Part shown: positions 6,982-16,572 of the stretch, piece by piece | How positions within the stretch are numbered: position 1 is the first letter of the stretch | How the letters are laid out: every line of letters starts with the position of its first letter | From: Paracoccaceae bacterium | GTDB taxonomy: Bacteria; Pseudomonadota; Alphaproteobacteria; Rhodobacterales; Rhodobacteraceae | NCBI GenBank assembly: GCA_009773375.1 | Contig: WRPH01000010.1 | Location: forward strand, 1 to 64,000 | Direction of reading: 5' to 3' | Length of the DNA: 64,000 bases | Position numbers and translations under genes: made by a program | The notes under the pieces: generated by a model | Seen by the model: the letters and a program-made list of their open reading frames with translations, nothing else | The model's database searches: none | Told to the model about the DNA's origin: nothing

Positions 6982-9900
6982 TTACCCCTGCAGCGTCCTG
7001 ACCCCATAGCCCTCACCCCGAGCCTTCATCGCTGCCACCACGGCAATACTCGCCGCTGCGGTGGTGAAATACGGGATCTTGTCCATCAGCGCCACGCGGC
7101 GGATATCGCGGGAATCGCTGATGGCCTGGGTGCCTTCGGTGGTGTTCATCACCATGGCTATGTCGTTGTTTTTCAAGCGATCCACAATGTTCGGACGGCC
7201 CTCGTAGACCTTGTTCACCAGCGTCGCGGCGATGCCTTTGCCGTTCAGCCAATCGGCGGTGCCCTTGGTGGCCACGATTTCAAAGCCCATCGCCAAAAGG
7301 TCGGTCATCGCGGCGGCAAAACCGGCGGTTTTGTCCATATCCTTGATCGACACGAAGGCGCGACCAGCGTCTGGCAGGGTCACGCCCGCACCCATCTGTG
7401 CCTTCAGGAACGCCAGCGCGAAGGTGCGGTCCCAGCCCATCACCTCGCCGGTGGAGCGCATTTCCGGCCCCAGCACCGGGTCAACGCCGGGGAAGCGGGC
7501 GAAGGGCAGCACGGCTTCTTTGACGCTGAACCAAGGGGTTATCGGATCGGCCAGCGTGAACGGGTTGGCCAGCGGCAGTGGGCTGTCGGGCCCGACGCCA
7601 GCGGGGTAGGGCGCGCGCAGCGGGAAGTTTGACATCGGCTCGCCAGCCATCAGACGGGCGGCAATGGCGGCAATGGCGCTGTCGGTCGCTTTGGCGACGA
7701 ACGGTACGGTGCGCGAGGCGCGCGGGTTGACTTCCAGCACGAAAATCACGTCGTCCTTGATGGCGAATTGCACGTTCATCAGCCCGACCACGTTCAGGGC
7801 AAGCGCCATCTGCACGGTCTGGCGTTTGAGTTCTGCAATCGTCTCAGGCGTCAGCGAATGCGGCGGCAGGCAGCAGGCCGAATCACCCGAATGCACACCG
7901 GCTTCCTCAATATGTTCCATGATTCCAGCGACATGCACTTCTTTACCGTCGCTTAACGCATCTACGTCAACCTCAATGGCACCAGAGAGGTAGCTATCCA
8001 GCAGCACCGGGCTGTCACCGGAAACCTGCACGGCGGTGCGGATATAGCGTTCAAGCTGGGCGTCGTCGCGGATGATTTCCATCGCGCGGCCGCCCAAAAC
8101 GAAGGAGGGGCGGATGACCAGCGGATAGCCTACGTCTTTCGCGACAGCGAAGGCTTCGTCACGGCTGCGCGCAGTGCCGTTGTGCGGCTGTTTCAGATCC
8201 AGTTTGTGCAGCAATTGCTGGAAGCGTTCGCGGTCTTCAGCCAGATCAATCGCATCCGGCGTGGTGCCCAAAATCGGGATGCCTTCTTCATGCAGCGCGT
8301 TGGCCAGCTTCAGCGGAGTCTGGCCGCCGAACTGCACGATCACGCCATGCAAAGTGCCGTTTTCCTGCTCAACCCGGAGGATTTCCAGCACATGTTCCAG
8401 CGTCAGCGGTTCAAAATACAGCCGATCCGAGGTGTCATAGTCGGTGGAAACCGTTTCCGGGTTGCAGTTGACCATGATGGTTTCATAGCCCGCATCCGTC
8501 AGCGCATAGCAGGCGTGGCAGCAGCAATAGTCAAATTCAATGCCCTGGCCGATCCGGTTCGGGCCACCGCCAAGAATAACCACCTTTTTGGCGTTCGATG
8601 GCCGTGCCTCGCATTCCACATCGCCCATCGCCGGGGCTTCGTAGGTGGAATACATATAGGGAGTCTGCGCTTCAAATTCGGCGGCGCAGGTGTCGATGCG
8701 CTTGAACACGGCGGTGACGCCAAGGTTGCGACGGGCGCGGCGGACTTGGGCCTCATCCCGGCCGGTCAGCGTGGCAAGGCGGGCATCGGTGAAGCCCATC
8801 ATCTTCAGCTTGCGCAGGCCAGCGGCATCCAGCGGCAGGCCCTTGGCGCGCACCACGGCTTCGGCGTCGATGATTTCGCGGATGCGGGCAAGGAACCACG
8901 GATCAAACGCGGTGATGTGGTTGATTTCGTCATTCGACAGCCCGTGCCGCATCGCTTGTGCAATCACGCGCAGCCGGTCCGGCGTGGCTTTCGACAGCGC
9001 GAGGGTGATCGCGGCACGGTCGGGCGCGCCCGGAATGGCGATTTCGTCAAAGCCGGACAGGCCGGTTTCCAGGCTGGCCAGCGCTTTTTGCATCGATTCA
9101 TGGATGGTGCGGCCAATCGCCATCACCTCGCCGACCGATTTCATCGCGGTGGTCAGGTTGTTTTCGCTGCCGGGGAATTTTTCAAAGGCAAAGCGCGGAA
9201 TTTTCGTGACAACATAGTCGATCGACGGCTCGAACGAGGCCGGGGTGACTTTGGTGATGTCATTGTCCAGCTCATCCAGCGTGTAGCCGACCGCCAGTTT
9301 CGCCGCGACCTTGGCAATCGGAAAGCCGGTGGCTTTCGACGCCAGCGCCGAAGACCGCGATACGCGCGGGTTCATCTCGATCACCACCATCCGGCCATCG
9401 GCAGGGTTGATCGCCCATTGCACGTTGGACCCACCGGTTTCGACCCCGATTTCACGCAGCACGGCGATCGAGCCGTTGCGCATGATCTGATATTCCTTGT
9501 CGGTCAGGGTCAGCGCCGGGGCAACGGTGATCGAATCGCCGGTATGCACGCCCATCGGGTCGATGTTTTCAATCGCGCAGATGATGATGGCGTTATCGGC
9601 GGTGTCGCGCACCACCTCCATCTCGAATTCTTTCCAGCCGAGCAGGGATTCGTCGATCAGCACCTGCGCCATCGGGCTGGCTTCCAGACCAGAGCGCACA
9701 ATCGCCTCATAGTCGTCGCGGTTATACGCCACGCCGCCGCCGGTGCCGCCAAGGGTGAAGGCGGGGCGGATGATCGCGGGCAGGCCGACGTATTCGATGG
9801 CGGTCATCGCTTCGGCGACACCGGCGTTGATATCGTATTTGGTGCCGAGTTTCGGCGCGGCGATGATGGTGGCTTTCGGGTTTTCCAGCCCGATGCGGTC

Positions 9901-10308
9901 CATCGCCTCGCGGAACAACTTGCGATCTTCTGCCATTTCGATGGCTTCACGCTTGGCCCCGATCAGTTCAACATTGAACTTTTCCAACACGCCCAGATCA
10001 GCCAGTGCCAGCGCAGTGTTCAAGCCGGTCTGCCCGCCCATCGTCGGCAGCAGCGCATCTGGGCGCTCTTTTTCAATGATCTTGGCGACGACTTCCGGCG
10101 TGATCGGCTCGATATAGGTGGCGTCGGCCAGCCCCGGATCGGTCATGATGGTGGCCGGGTTGGAGTTGACCAGGATCACCCGGTAGCCCTCTTCCCGCAG
10201 CGCCTTGCAGGCTTGCGCGCCCGAATAATCGAACTCGCAGGCCTGACCGATGACGATGGGGCCCGCGCCGATGATCATGATGGATTTGATATCGGTTCTC
10301 TTCGGCAT
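6982..10308 (-). CDS. carB: Carbamoyl-phosphate synthase large subunit
   Basis: A 1108-residue enzyme making carbamoyl phosphate from glutamine-derived ammonia, bicarbonate and two ATP, for arginine and pyrimidine synthesis. Two homologous ATP-grasp halves are visible, each opening with a Gly-rich nucleotide-binding loop ([20 protein letters not shown] and [20 protein letters not shown]). The C-terminal allosteric MGS-like domain covers the last 140 residues or so. Length fits CarB. The start MPKRTD at 10308 is the usual N-terminus for the family. The small subunit gene is not adjacent. A promoter with TATAAC lies just upstream. Confidence 0.97.
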   Translation of the reverse strand: MPKRTDIKSIMIIGAGPIVIGQACEFDYSGAQACKALREEGYRVILVNSNPATIMTDPGLADATYIEPITPEVVAKIIEKERPDALLPTMGGQTGLNTALALADLGVLEKFNVELIGAKREAIEMAEDRKLFREAMDRIGLENPKATIIAAPKLGTKYDINAGVAEAMTAIEYVGLPAIIRPAFTLGGTGGGVAYNRDDYEAIVRSGLEASPMAQVLIDESLLGWKEFEMEVVRDTADNAIIICAIENIDPMGVHTGDSITVAPALTLTDKEYQIMRNGSIAVLREIGVETGGSNVQWAINPADGRMVVIEMNPRVSRSSALASKATGFPIAKVAAKLAVGYTLDELDNDITKVTPASFEPSIDYVVTKIPRFAFEKFPGSENNLTTAMKSVGEVMAIGRTIHESMQKALASLETGLSGFDEIAIPGAPDRAAITLALSKATPDRLRVIAQAMRHGLSNDEINHITAFDPWFLARIREIIDAEAVVRAKGLPLDAAGLRKLKMMGFTDARLATLTGRDEAQVRRARRNLGVTAVFKRIDTCAAEFEAQTPYMYSTYEAPAMGDVECEARPSNAKKVVILGGGPNRIGQGIEFDYCCCHACYALTDAGYETIMVNCNPETVSTDYDTSDRLYFEPLTLEHVLEILRVEQENGTLHGVIVQFGGQTPLKLANALHEEGIPILGTTPDAIDLAEDRERFQQLLHKLDLKQPHNGTARSRDEAFAVAKDVGYPLVIRPSFVLGGRAMEIIRDDAQLERYIRTAVQVSGDSPVLLDSYLSGAIEVDVDALSDGKEVHVAGIMEHIEEAGVHSGDSACCLPPHSLTPETIAELKRQTVQMALALNVVGLMNVQFAIKDDVIFVLEVNPRASRTVPFVAKATDSAIAAIAARLMAGEPMSNFPLRAPYPAGVGPDSPLPLANPFTLADPITPWFSVKEAVLPFARFPGVDPVLGPEMRSTGEVMGWDRTFALAFLKAQMGAGVTLPDAGRAFVSIKDMDKTAGFAAAMTDLLAMGFEIVATKGTADWLNGKGIAATLVNKVYEGRPNIVDRLKNNDIAMVMNTTEGTQAISDSRDIRRVALMDKIPYFTTAAASIAVVAAMKARGEGYGVRTLQG

Positions 10309-10339
10309 GGCTGGCCCCCATCTGCGCAAAACTTCGCGG

Positions 10340-10367
10340 GTTATAGCCAGCACGCGCCTAGGCGCAA
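10340..10367 (-). promoter_or_regulatory. Probable carB promoter
   Basis: On the minus strand TTGCGC (10367-10362), a 16-base spacer and TATAAC (10345-10340) match the sigma-70 consensus well at the -10. Transcription would begin near 10333, about 25 bases upstream of the carB start codon. Seen in sequence; activity is inferred. Confidence 0.5.
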
Positions 10368-10389
10368 GGGGCTGTGCGGGCGAAATCGG

Positions 10390-10740
10390 CTAAAGCGGGA
10401 TGCCCCAGCGGTTGCTGGCCCACAGCATCAGCAGATAAAGCCCGAAGGTCAGCCCGCAGCCAAGCCCCAGGGCGGGCCAAAATCCGATGCCATGCCGCAG
10501 CAGCCACGGGATCAGCACGAACATCGGCACCGATGGCGCAATATACCACAGGGTAGCACCCGCATGGTCGGCCATCCGCGCCGGATCATGGGTATCGCGC
10601 CACAGCCAGATCATCCCCAGCACCGACACCAGTGGCAGCGAGGCGATCAGCGCGCCAATTCCGGCATTGCGCCGCGCCACTTCCGAGGCCAGCGCGATCA
10701 ACACGCCCGAAATCGCAGCTTTCAGCAGCAGATAGGTCAT
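10390..10740 (-). CDS. DUF3147-family membrane protein
   Basis: A 116-residue protein with about four membrane helices and almost no soluble part. The conserved style KAAISGVLIALASEVARR and a following SLPLVSVLGMIWLW resemble DUF3147 proteins, whose function is unknown. The ATG at 10740 has GGGAAA upstream. An intrinsic terminator for the upstream permease gene ends only ten bases before this start, so the source of its transcription is unclear. carB follows 81 bases downstream with its own promoter. Confidence 0.75.
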   Translation of the reverse strand: MTYLLLKAAISGVLIALASEVARRNAGIGALIASLPLVSVLGMIWLWRDTHDPARMADHAGATLWYIAPSVPMFVLIPWLLRHGIGFWPALGLGCGLTFGLYLLMLWASNRWGIPL

Positions 10741-10750
10741 GGTATTTCCC

Positions 10751-10784
10751 AAAGAAAAAGGCAGCCAGAGCGTCTGGCTGCCTT
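10751..10784 (-). terminator. Strong intrinsic terminator after the permease gene
   Basis: A perfect 12-base-pair stem (10758-10769 with 10773-10784, loop GCG) is followed on the minus strand by TTTTTCTTT. It stops transcripts of the permease gene, which ends at 10804, and sits right before the DUF3147 start. Confidence 0.9.
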
Positions 10785-10803
10785 CGTTGCTTGTCAAGCG
10801 GTG

Positions 10804-12366
10804 TCAGGACTTCTGGCCGACGGCCTTTTCTGCCGCCGCGATGGCGGCCTTGCGCTTGGCCACCTCGGCACCAATCGGCGGGCCCTGGAAGCGGCGGTTT
10901 TCAAACACCACCCAGATCACCAGCGCCAGCACGATGAAGCCCACCGTGATCGGCAGTGCCCAGTCGTTCGGAGCCTGAATGCCAAGGAAGAAAATCAGCG
11001 CCATCGCGACCATCGACAGCACTGCAACCAGTTTGTAGGCACCGATGCCGATGTTCCACGGCCCCATCGTCGGCCATTTCGGGCCACCGATGGTGAACAG
11101 TCCCAGCACGATCGGCAGTGCGAAGGACAGGAACAGGAAGATCACCGTGCAAGACACCACGATCGAATAGGCCGGGGTGCCGGCAATGGTGACGGCGGAA
11201 GTCAGCCAGACAAACAGCGTGGCCAGCACCGCAGCCGCCCAGATTGCTGCCACCGGCGTGCGGTGTTTCGGGCTGACCGTCGCCAGCATCTTCGACGCGC
11301 CGGGGATACCGCCATCGCGCGAGAAGGCGAACAGCATCCGGCTGGCCGAAGTCACCGTCGCCAGACCGCACAGCAGCTGCGAGACCAGAATCGCTACGTA
11401 AAGCACCGTCTTGACCGTCGGGTTCACCGACGAATCCATGCCCCAGAAGAACACGTTCCAGCCTTGCTTGGCCGCATCTTCCATATTCGGCAGCATCAGC
11501 ACGAAGGAACACAGCATGATCCAGCCGAACAGGCCCGACCACCAGACCGAAGACACCATGCCTTTTGGCACCGAAACCGAAGCCTTCACGGTTTCTTCTG
11601 CGGTGTGGGCCGAAGCGTCATAGCCGGTGATGGTGTAAACTGGCAGCAAAAGCCCCAGCAGAAAAGCCATCCCGCCGCCGACAGCCACCGGCCAGACGCC
11701 CGCGGCGCCTTCGGTGCCGGTGAAGTTATCAAACTTCCACAGCCGTGCGATATCCCAAGACTCGGCCGAAAACAGACAGACCAAAGTCAGCGCCGCTGCG
11801 GTGATCAGGATCAGATAACCGGAGAAGTCGGTCAGTTTCGCGGTCAGCCTGATGCCGAAATGGTTGATTGCCGCCTGCGCGCCGGTGATCAGCGCCATGA
11901 ACACCACCCGGTGGGTCAGCGAATCTTCCAGCCCGATCTGCGGGCCGAACGACCCCAGCAGGAAATAGAAGGTGCCGACGTTGATCGCACCCAGCACGGT
12001 GACCAGACCCAGAAGGTTCAGCCAGGCTGACAGCCAGCCAGTGAAACGGTTGCCCAGAATGGACCCCCAGTGATACAGCCCGCCCGCCGTCGGGTAGGCC
12101 GACGAGATTTGCGCCAACGCCAGCGCGAACACGCCCGAAAGCGCCACGCCCAGCGGCCATCCCAGCCCGATGGCCGCACCACCCGCACCAGAAGTCGCTT
12201 GTCCAAGCGAGTTGATCCCGCCAGACAGGATGCAGATGATCGAAAACGAAATCGCAAAGTTGGAGAAGCGGCTCATCGACCGCTCCAGTTCCTGCGCGTA
12301 GCCCATGCCATGCAGGACAGCGATGTCCTCATGCTTGTCCTTGTCGGTATAGTCGTCCGAAGACAT
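10804..12366 (-). CDS. APC-superfamily amino-acid permease
   Basis: A 520-residue inner-membrane permease with about twelve hydrophobic helices. The first helix has FSIICILSGGINSLGQA, followed by a Gly-rich stretch typical of the amino acid/choline transporter (ACT) branch of the APC superfamily. Another family signature is GYDASAHTAEETVKA, which closely matches the acidic loop of GABA/choline-type permeases. The substrate is probably an amino acid or amine; which one cannot be told. ATG 12366 has a very good GGAGGG eight bases upstream. ATTTACAG occurs twice upstream at 12452 and 12481, a possible but weak operator. Confidence 0.88.
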   Translation of the reverse strand: MSSDDYTDKDKHEDIAVLHGMGYAQELERSMSRFSNFAISFSIICILSGGINSLGQATSGAGGAAIGLGWPLGVALSGVFALALAQISSAYPTAGGLYHWGSILGNRFTGWLSAWLNLLGLVTVLGAINVGTFYFLLGSFGPQIGLEDSLTHRVVFMALITGAQAAINHFGIRLTAKLTDFSGYLILITAAALTLVCLFSAESWDIARLWKFDNFTGTEGAAGVWPVAVGGGMAFLLGLLLPVYTITGYDASAHTAEETVKASVSVPKGMVSSVWWSGLFGWIMLCSFVLMLPNMEDAAKQGWNVFFWGMDSSVNPTVKTVLYVAILVSQLLCGLATVTSASRMLFAFSRDGGIPGASKMLATVSPKHRTPVAAIWAAAVLATLFVWLTSAVTIAGTPAYSIVVSCTVIFLFLSFALPIVLGLFTIGGPKWPTMGPWNIGIGAYKLVAVLSMVAMALIFFLGIQAPNDWALPITVGFIVLALVIWVVFENRRFQGPPIGAEVAKRKAAIAAAEKAVGQKS

Positions 12367-12615
12367 TTCAGGTACCCTCCGAGCCAATCTTGGTTGTTTT
12401 TATCGTTGGCGGTGCGGCATTTTGCCGTCCCTGACTGCAGGGAAGCGCGAAATTTACAGTCTGGCAAGCGCTGAATAGATATTTACAGAAATGATACAGA
12501 ACCGCAGCCCGCGTTGGGCCTTTTCGCGTCGCAAATGCACAAAAGACCGGCGGCAGGGGGCTGGTTTTGACGGGCGGGCTGGCCTAGGTCTGCACAAAGG
12601 CAGGGGGGATGGCGC

Positions 12616-13764
12616 GTGATCCTGATTGAAGACGGACCAGCGGGGGCACCCGTGCTGTTTGACGGAGCCGAGGCGCTGATCATGGCGCGGCAGGCCGATC
12701 AAGTTGCAGGCGCGCTGACGGCGCTCGATACTGCGCGGGCGCAGGGCAAATGGGTGGCGGGCTTCATCGCCTACGAGGCGGGTTATGCGTTGGAGCCGAA
12801 ACTGGCCGCCCTGATGCCCGCGATGCCGGGGCCGCTGCTGGCCTTCGGGGTTTATGACGGGCCTGCCGATGCCTCTGCGCTGCTGGATCAGGCACGGGAG
12901 CAGGCCAAGGGCGTGGCGCTGGCCCCGCTGCAGCCGCAGATTTCCCGCGCGCAGTATGATGCGGCGATGGCCAAGGTGATGCGCTATATCGCGGCGGGCG
13001 ATTGCTATCAGATCAACCTGACCTTCCCGCTGCAGACGCAGCTTCTGGCAGGCTCGGCGCTGGGGCTTTACGGCGCGCTGCGGGCGCGGCAGGCGGTGGG
13101 GCATGGTGCCTATGTCGATCTGGGGCCCGATCTGGCCGATGTGCCGGTTCTGGTGTCGCGCAGCCCCGAACTGTTCTTGCGGCTGGATGCGGCCGGACGG
13201 ATCGAGGCGCGACCAATGAAGGGCACCGCCCCGCGCGACGCAGACCCGGTGCGCGACGCCGAACTGGCCGAGGAATTGCGGGCCTCCGCCAAGGGGCAGG
13301 CGGAAAACCTGATGATCGTCGATCTGTTGCGCAACGATATTTCGCGGGTGGCCAAGGTTGGCTCGGTCAAGGTGCCGGAACTGTTCGCGGTGGAACATTA
13401 CGCCACCGTGCATCAGATGGTCAGCCGGGTGGTCGGGCAGTTGGTGGAAGCGCCCAGCATGGCGGGGGTGATGGCGGCGCTGTTTCCCTGCGGGTCGATC
13501 ACCGGCGCGCCGAAAATCCGCGCCATGCAGATCATTCACGAAGTCGAGCCGTTCCCGCGCGGCGCCTATTGTGGCGCGATCGGCTGGATGGCCCCGGATG
13601 GGGCGGCGGCCTTCAACGTCGCGATCCGGACCTTGCAAGTGACCGGCGATCAGATCGTGCTGAATGTCGGCGGAGGCGTGGTGCAAGACAGCACCGCCGA
13701 TGGCGAATGGGAGGAGGCGCTGTGGAAAGCAGCCTATGTGCAGGGGCTGGTGCGCCGGACCTGA
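12616..13764 (+). CDS. pabB: Aminodeoxychorismate synthase component I
   Basis: A 382-residue chorismate-binding enzyme. With a glutamine amidotransferase it converts chorismate to 4-amino-4-deoxychorismate for folate synthesis. The catalytic-lysine motif RPMKGTAPR distinguishes PabB (PxKGT) from anthranilate synthase (PxAGT). SITGAPKIRAMQII and the C-terminal GAYCGAIGW and NVGGGVVQDS motifs are intact. The GTG start at 12616 follows a run of G that can serve as the ribosome site; an ATG seven bases earlier is out of frame. No pabA is next to it. pabC overlaps its 3' end. Confidence 0.93.
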   Translation: MILIEDGPAGAPVLFDGAEALIMARQADQVAGALTALDTARAQGKWVAGFIAYEAGYALEPKLAALMPAMPGPLLAFGVYDGPADASALLDQAREQAKGVALAPLQPQISRAQYDAAMAKVMRYIAAGDCYQINLTFPLQTQLLAGSALGLYGALRARQAVGHGAYVDLGPDLADVPVLVSRSPELFLRLDAAGRIEARPMKGTAPRDADPVRDAELAEELRASAKGQAENLMIVDLLRNDISRVAKVGSVKVPELFAVEHYATVHQMVSRVVGQLVEAPSMAGVMAALFPCGSITGAPKIRAMQIIHEVEPFPRGAYCGAIGWMAPDGAAAFNVAIRTLQVTGDQIVLNVGGGVVQDSTADGEWEEALWKAAYVQGLVRRT

Positions 13765-14348
13765 AACTGATCGAGACGCTGGGCTGGGATGGGCAACGCC
13801 TGGTCCGCCTGCCGCTGCATCTGGCGCGGCTTGCGGCTGCGGCCGCGCTGCTGGGCTGGCGCTGCGATCTTGTGGCGGTAGAAGCCGCGCTGCGGGCGGC
13901 GGTGCCTGTCGGAGCAGCCCGGATGCGGCTGACATTGGATGCCTCGGGTGAAATAGCGGTGCAGGCCGCCGCCTTGCCGCCGGGCAAGCCGCTGTGGCGG
14001 CTGGGGCTGGCTGCGACGCGGCTTGCATCAACCGATCCATGGTTGCGGATCAAATCCACCCACCGCGCCGCCTACGATGCCGCCCGCGCCAGCTTGCCCG
14101 CTGGCTTGGACGAGGTGATTTTCCAGAATGAACGCGGCGAGGTCTGTGACGGCTCGATCACCACGCTGTTTTTTGACCGTGGCCGGGGGATGCGGACGCC
14201 GCCCGTGGCCTGCGGCTTGCTGCCCGGTGTGCTGCGCGCTGAACTCGCCGTACCGGAGGAGATATTGCTGGCGGAAGAGCTGCCCCGTGTGCGGCTGTGG
14301 GTCGGCAATTCCCTGCGCGGCCTGATCCCGGCGCAATGGCTGACCTGA
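13722..14348 (+). CDS. pabC: Aminodeoxychorismate lyase (class IV aminotransferase fold)
   Basis: A 208-residue PLP-fold enzyme that releases pyruvate from aminodeoxychorismate to give p-aminobenzoate. The PLP-lysine region reads WLRIKSTHRAAYD, and EVIFQNERGEVCDGSITTLFF is the family's second signature. The start is not obvious: GTG 13722 lies inside pabB, 43 bases before its stop, with GAGGAGG four bases upstream. This is the only good ribosome site in frame. It is shorter than the typical 270 residues but keeps both motifs. The overlap suggests translational coupling with pabB. Confidence 0.85.
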   Translation: MESSLCAGAGAPDLKLIETLGWDGQRLVRLPLHLARLAAAAALLGWRCDLVAVEAALRAAVPVGAARMRLTLDASGEIAVQAAALPPGKPLWRLGLAATRLASTDPWLRIKSTHRAAYDAARASLPAGLDEVIFQNERGEVCDGSITTLFFDRGRGMRTPPVACGLLPGVLRAELAVPEEILLAEELPRVRLWVGNSLRGLIPAQWLT

Positions 14349-14423
14349 AGGCGCGCGTGCCGCGCAAGCTTTTTATCTCGGGCCTGCGGGGCTTCGCCCG
14401 CAACCCTCGGCGCGGCTCCTTCA

Positions 14424-14530
14424 TTCATCTTGGCTCAAATACTCAGGCCGGAATGTGCCATTCCGGCTAGCCGGAGGCACCCGGCCTCGGCAGCGGGTGC
14501 CTCCGGCGGGAGTATTTGAGCCAAGATGAA
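14424..14530. repeat. Composite inverted repeat with conserved tail (repeat family A)
   Basis: A perfect 21-base inverted repeat (14424-14444 with 14510-14530) encloses two further hairpins. One pairs GCCGGAATG with CATTCCGGC near 14447-14467. The other is a perfect 14-base-pair stem (14470-14483 with 14494-14507). The right arm carries AGTATTTGAGCCAAGATGAA, which recurs near 38255 and 55703 after other hairpins. It lies between pabC and aspS. Confidence 0.8.
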
Positions 14531-14608
14531 ATCGGCATGGGCTTGACTTCACTTCGGCGCCGGGGTGTATCGGGCCAAACCGTTTTAGCCTCCGTGAAGG
14601 GGAAGCCG

Positions 14609-16387
14609 ATGCACGCCTATCGCAGCCATACTTGCGCCGATCTGAACAAAGCCCATGTGGGCCAAGAGGTAAGGCTTTCGGGCTGGGTGCATCGGGTGCG
14701 CGACCATGGTGGCGTGCTGTTCATCGACCTGCGTGACCATTACGGCATCACGCAAGTGCTGGCCGACAGCGACAGCCCGGCTTTTGCCGAGATTGACAAG
14801 GTCCGCGCCGAATGGGTGGTGCAGATTGATGGCCGGGTGAAAGGGCGTGACGCGTCTTTGGTCAACCCGAAGTTGCCCACCGGCGAGATCGAGGTTTATG
14901 CCACCGGCCTGACCGTGCTGGGCGCGTCGGATGAATTGCCGATGCCAGTGTTTGGCGATGTCGATTACCCGGAAGAAACCCGGCTGACCTACCGTTTCCT
15001 CGATCTGCGCCGCGAAAAGCTGCACAACAACATGATGCTGCGGTCAAACGTGGTGCGCTCGATGCGCAAGCGGATGTGGGATCAGGGCTTCAACGAGTTC
15101 CAGACGCCGATCATCACCGCATCTTCCCCCGAAGGCGCGCGCGATTTTCTGGTGCCGTCGCGGCTGCATCCGGGCAAGTTCTACGCGCTGCCGCAGGCGC
15201 CGCAGCAGTTCAAGCAGCTGATCATGGTGGCGGGCTTTGACCGCTATTTCCAGATCGCGCCCTGCTTCCGCGATGAAGACCCGCGCGCCGACCGCAGCCC
15301 GACTGACTTCTATCAGCTTGATATTGAAATGTCTTTCGTGACGCAGGAAGACGTTTTCGCTGCCGTGCAGCCGGTGGTTCAGGGGATCTTCGAAGAATTC
15401 GCGCCGGGCAAGAAGGTGTATTCCGACTGGACCAAGATCGCCTACCGCGACAGCCTGAAATGGTATGGCAGCGACAAGCCCGACCTGCGCAACCCGATCA
15501 AGATGCAGGATGTTTCGGAACATTTCGCGGGGTCCGGCTTTGCGATCTTCGCCAAGCTGTTGGAGCAGGACGGCAATGAAATCCGCGCGATTCCGGCCCC
15601 CACGGGCGGGTCGCGCAAATTCTGTGACCGTATGAACGCGTTTGCGCAGAAAGAGGGCCTGCCGGGCATGGGCTACATCTTCTGGCGCGAGGCCGAAGAC
15701 GGCTCGGGCATGGAAGCTGCCGGTCCGCTGGCGAAGAACATCGGGCCGGAACGCACCGAAGCGATCCGGGTGCAGCTGGGTCTGGAAAAGGGCGACGCCG
15801 CCTTCTTCCTGGGCGGCAAGCCGGAAACCTTCGAATCCATCGCTGGCCGCGCGCGCAATGAAATCGGCCGCGAGCTGAACCTCACCGAACAAAACTGCTT
15901 CAAATTCGCCTGGATCGTCGATTTCCCGATGTATGAGAAGACCGACGATGGCAAGATCGACTTCTCGCACAACCCGTTCTCGATGCCGCAGGGCGGGCTG
16001 GAGGCACTGAATGGCGATCCGCTGCAAGTCTATGCTTATCAATACGATCTGGCCTGCAACGGCTACGAACTGATCTCGGGCGGCATCCGCAACCACAAGC
16101 CGGAAATCATGTTCAAGGCGTTTGAACTGGCGGGCTACCCGAACTCCGAAGTCGAAAAGCGCTTCGGTGGCATGGTCAAGGCGTTCAAATATGGCGCGCC
16201 GCCGCACGGTGGCTGTGCTGCGGGCATCGACCGCATCGTCATGCTGCTGGCCGATGAGGCCAACATCCGCGAGGTCATCATGTTCCCGATGAACCAGCGC
16301 GCCGAAGACCTGCTGATGGGCGCACCTTCCGAGCCGACCAATACCCAGCTGCGCGAGCTTTCGCTGCGCAGCGCACCGAAAGAGTAA
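14609..16387 (+). CDS. aspS: Aspartyl-tRNA synthetase
   Basis: A 592-residue class II synthetase. An N-terminal OB-fold anticodon-binding domain ([19 protein letters not shown]) is followed by the catalytic domain with motif 2 ([21 protein letters not shown]) and motif 3 ([14 protein letters not shown]), plus the bacterial GAD insertion in between. Length fits bacterial AspRS. In bacteria lacking AsnRS this enzyme also charges tRNA-Asn, which cannot be decided here. I start at ATG 14609 with GGGGAA upstream. The frame is open further upstream through the repeat, but that part is not conserved-looking. Confidence 0.97.
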   Translation: MHAYRSHTCADLNKAHVGQEVRLSGWVHRVRDHGGVLFIDLRDHYGITQVLADSDSPAFAEIDKVRAEWVVQIDGRVKGRDASLVNPKLPTGEIEVYATGLTVLGASDELPMPVFGDVDYPEETRLTYRFLDLRREKLHNNMMLRSNVVRSMRKRMWDQGFNEFQTPIITASSPEGARDFLVPSRLHPGKFYALPQAPQQFKQLIMVAGFDRYFQIAPCFRDEDPRADRSPTDFYQLDIEMSFVTQEDVFAAVQPVVQGIFEEFAPGKKVYSDWTKIAYRDSLKWYGSDKPDLRNPIKMQDVSEHFAGSGFAIFAKLLEQDGNEIRAIPAPTGGSRKFCDRMNAFAQKEGLPGMGYIFWREAEDGSGMEAAGPLAKNIGPERTEAIRVQLGLEKGDAAFFLGGKPETFESIAGRARNEIGRELNLTEQNCFKFAWIVDFPMYEKTDDGKIDFSHNPFSMPQGGLEALNGDPLQVYAYQYDLACNGYELISGGIRNHKPEIMFKAFELAGYPNSEVEKRFGGMVKAFKYGAPPHGGCAAGIDRIVMLLADEANIREVIMFPMNQRAEDLLMGAPSEPTNTQLRELSLRSAPKE

Positions 16388-16393
16388 CGCGTT

Positions 16394-16434
16394 CGCCCGC
16401 CGTTCCTGCCTTGTCCGGGCAGGAATCGCGGGCG
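16394..16434. terminator. GC-rich hairpin downstream of aspS
   Basis: CGCCCGC (16394-16400) pairs with GCGGGCG (16428-16434), and inside it TCCTGCC (16404-16410) pairs with the complementary stretch at 16418-16424. It begins six bases after the aspS stop. There is no T tract, so termination would need Rho, or the structure may only stabilise the 3' end. Confidence 0.5.
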
Positions 16435-16572
16435 GAAGTGCGAAACCGGCAGCTTTCCGCTTTTTGCGGCCGGCGGCCCGTCGGCGTTCTGCCTGCACTT
16501 GCTCTGCACGGTGGTAATTCCAGCCGCAGTGCCTATCTTGGCGCTATCGCACGGCGCAGGGAGTTGCCCTTC

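Noticed and set aside
8182..12030. A very long open frame on the + strand (1282 codons) across carB and the permease gene
   Set aside because: It is antisense to two clear genes. Open antisense frames are common in GC-rich coding DNA, and the translation is low-complexity Arg/His/Gln.
12452..12488. ATTTACAG direct repeat upstream of the permease gene as an operator
   Set aside because: Eight bases repeated twice in an AT-richer region is weak evidence. It is mentioned only with the gene.
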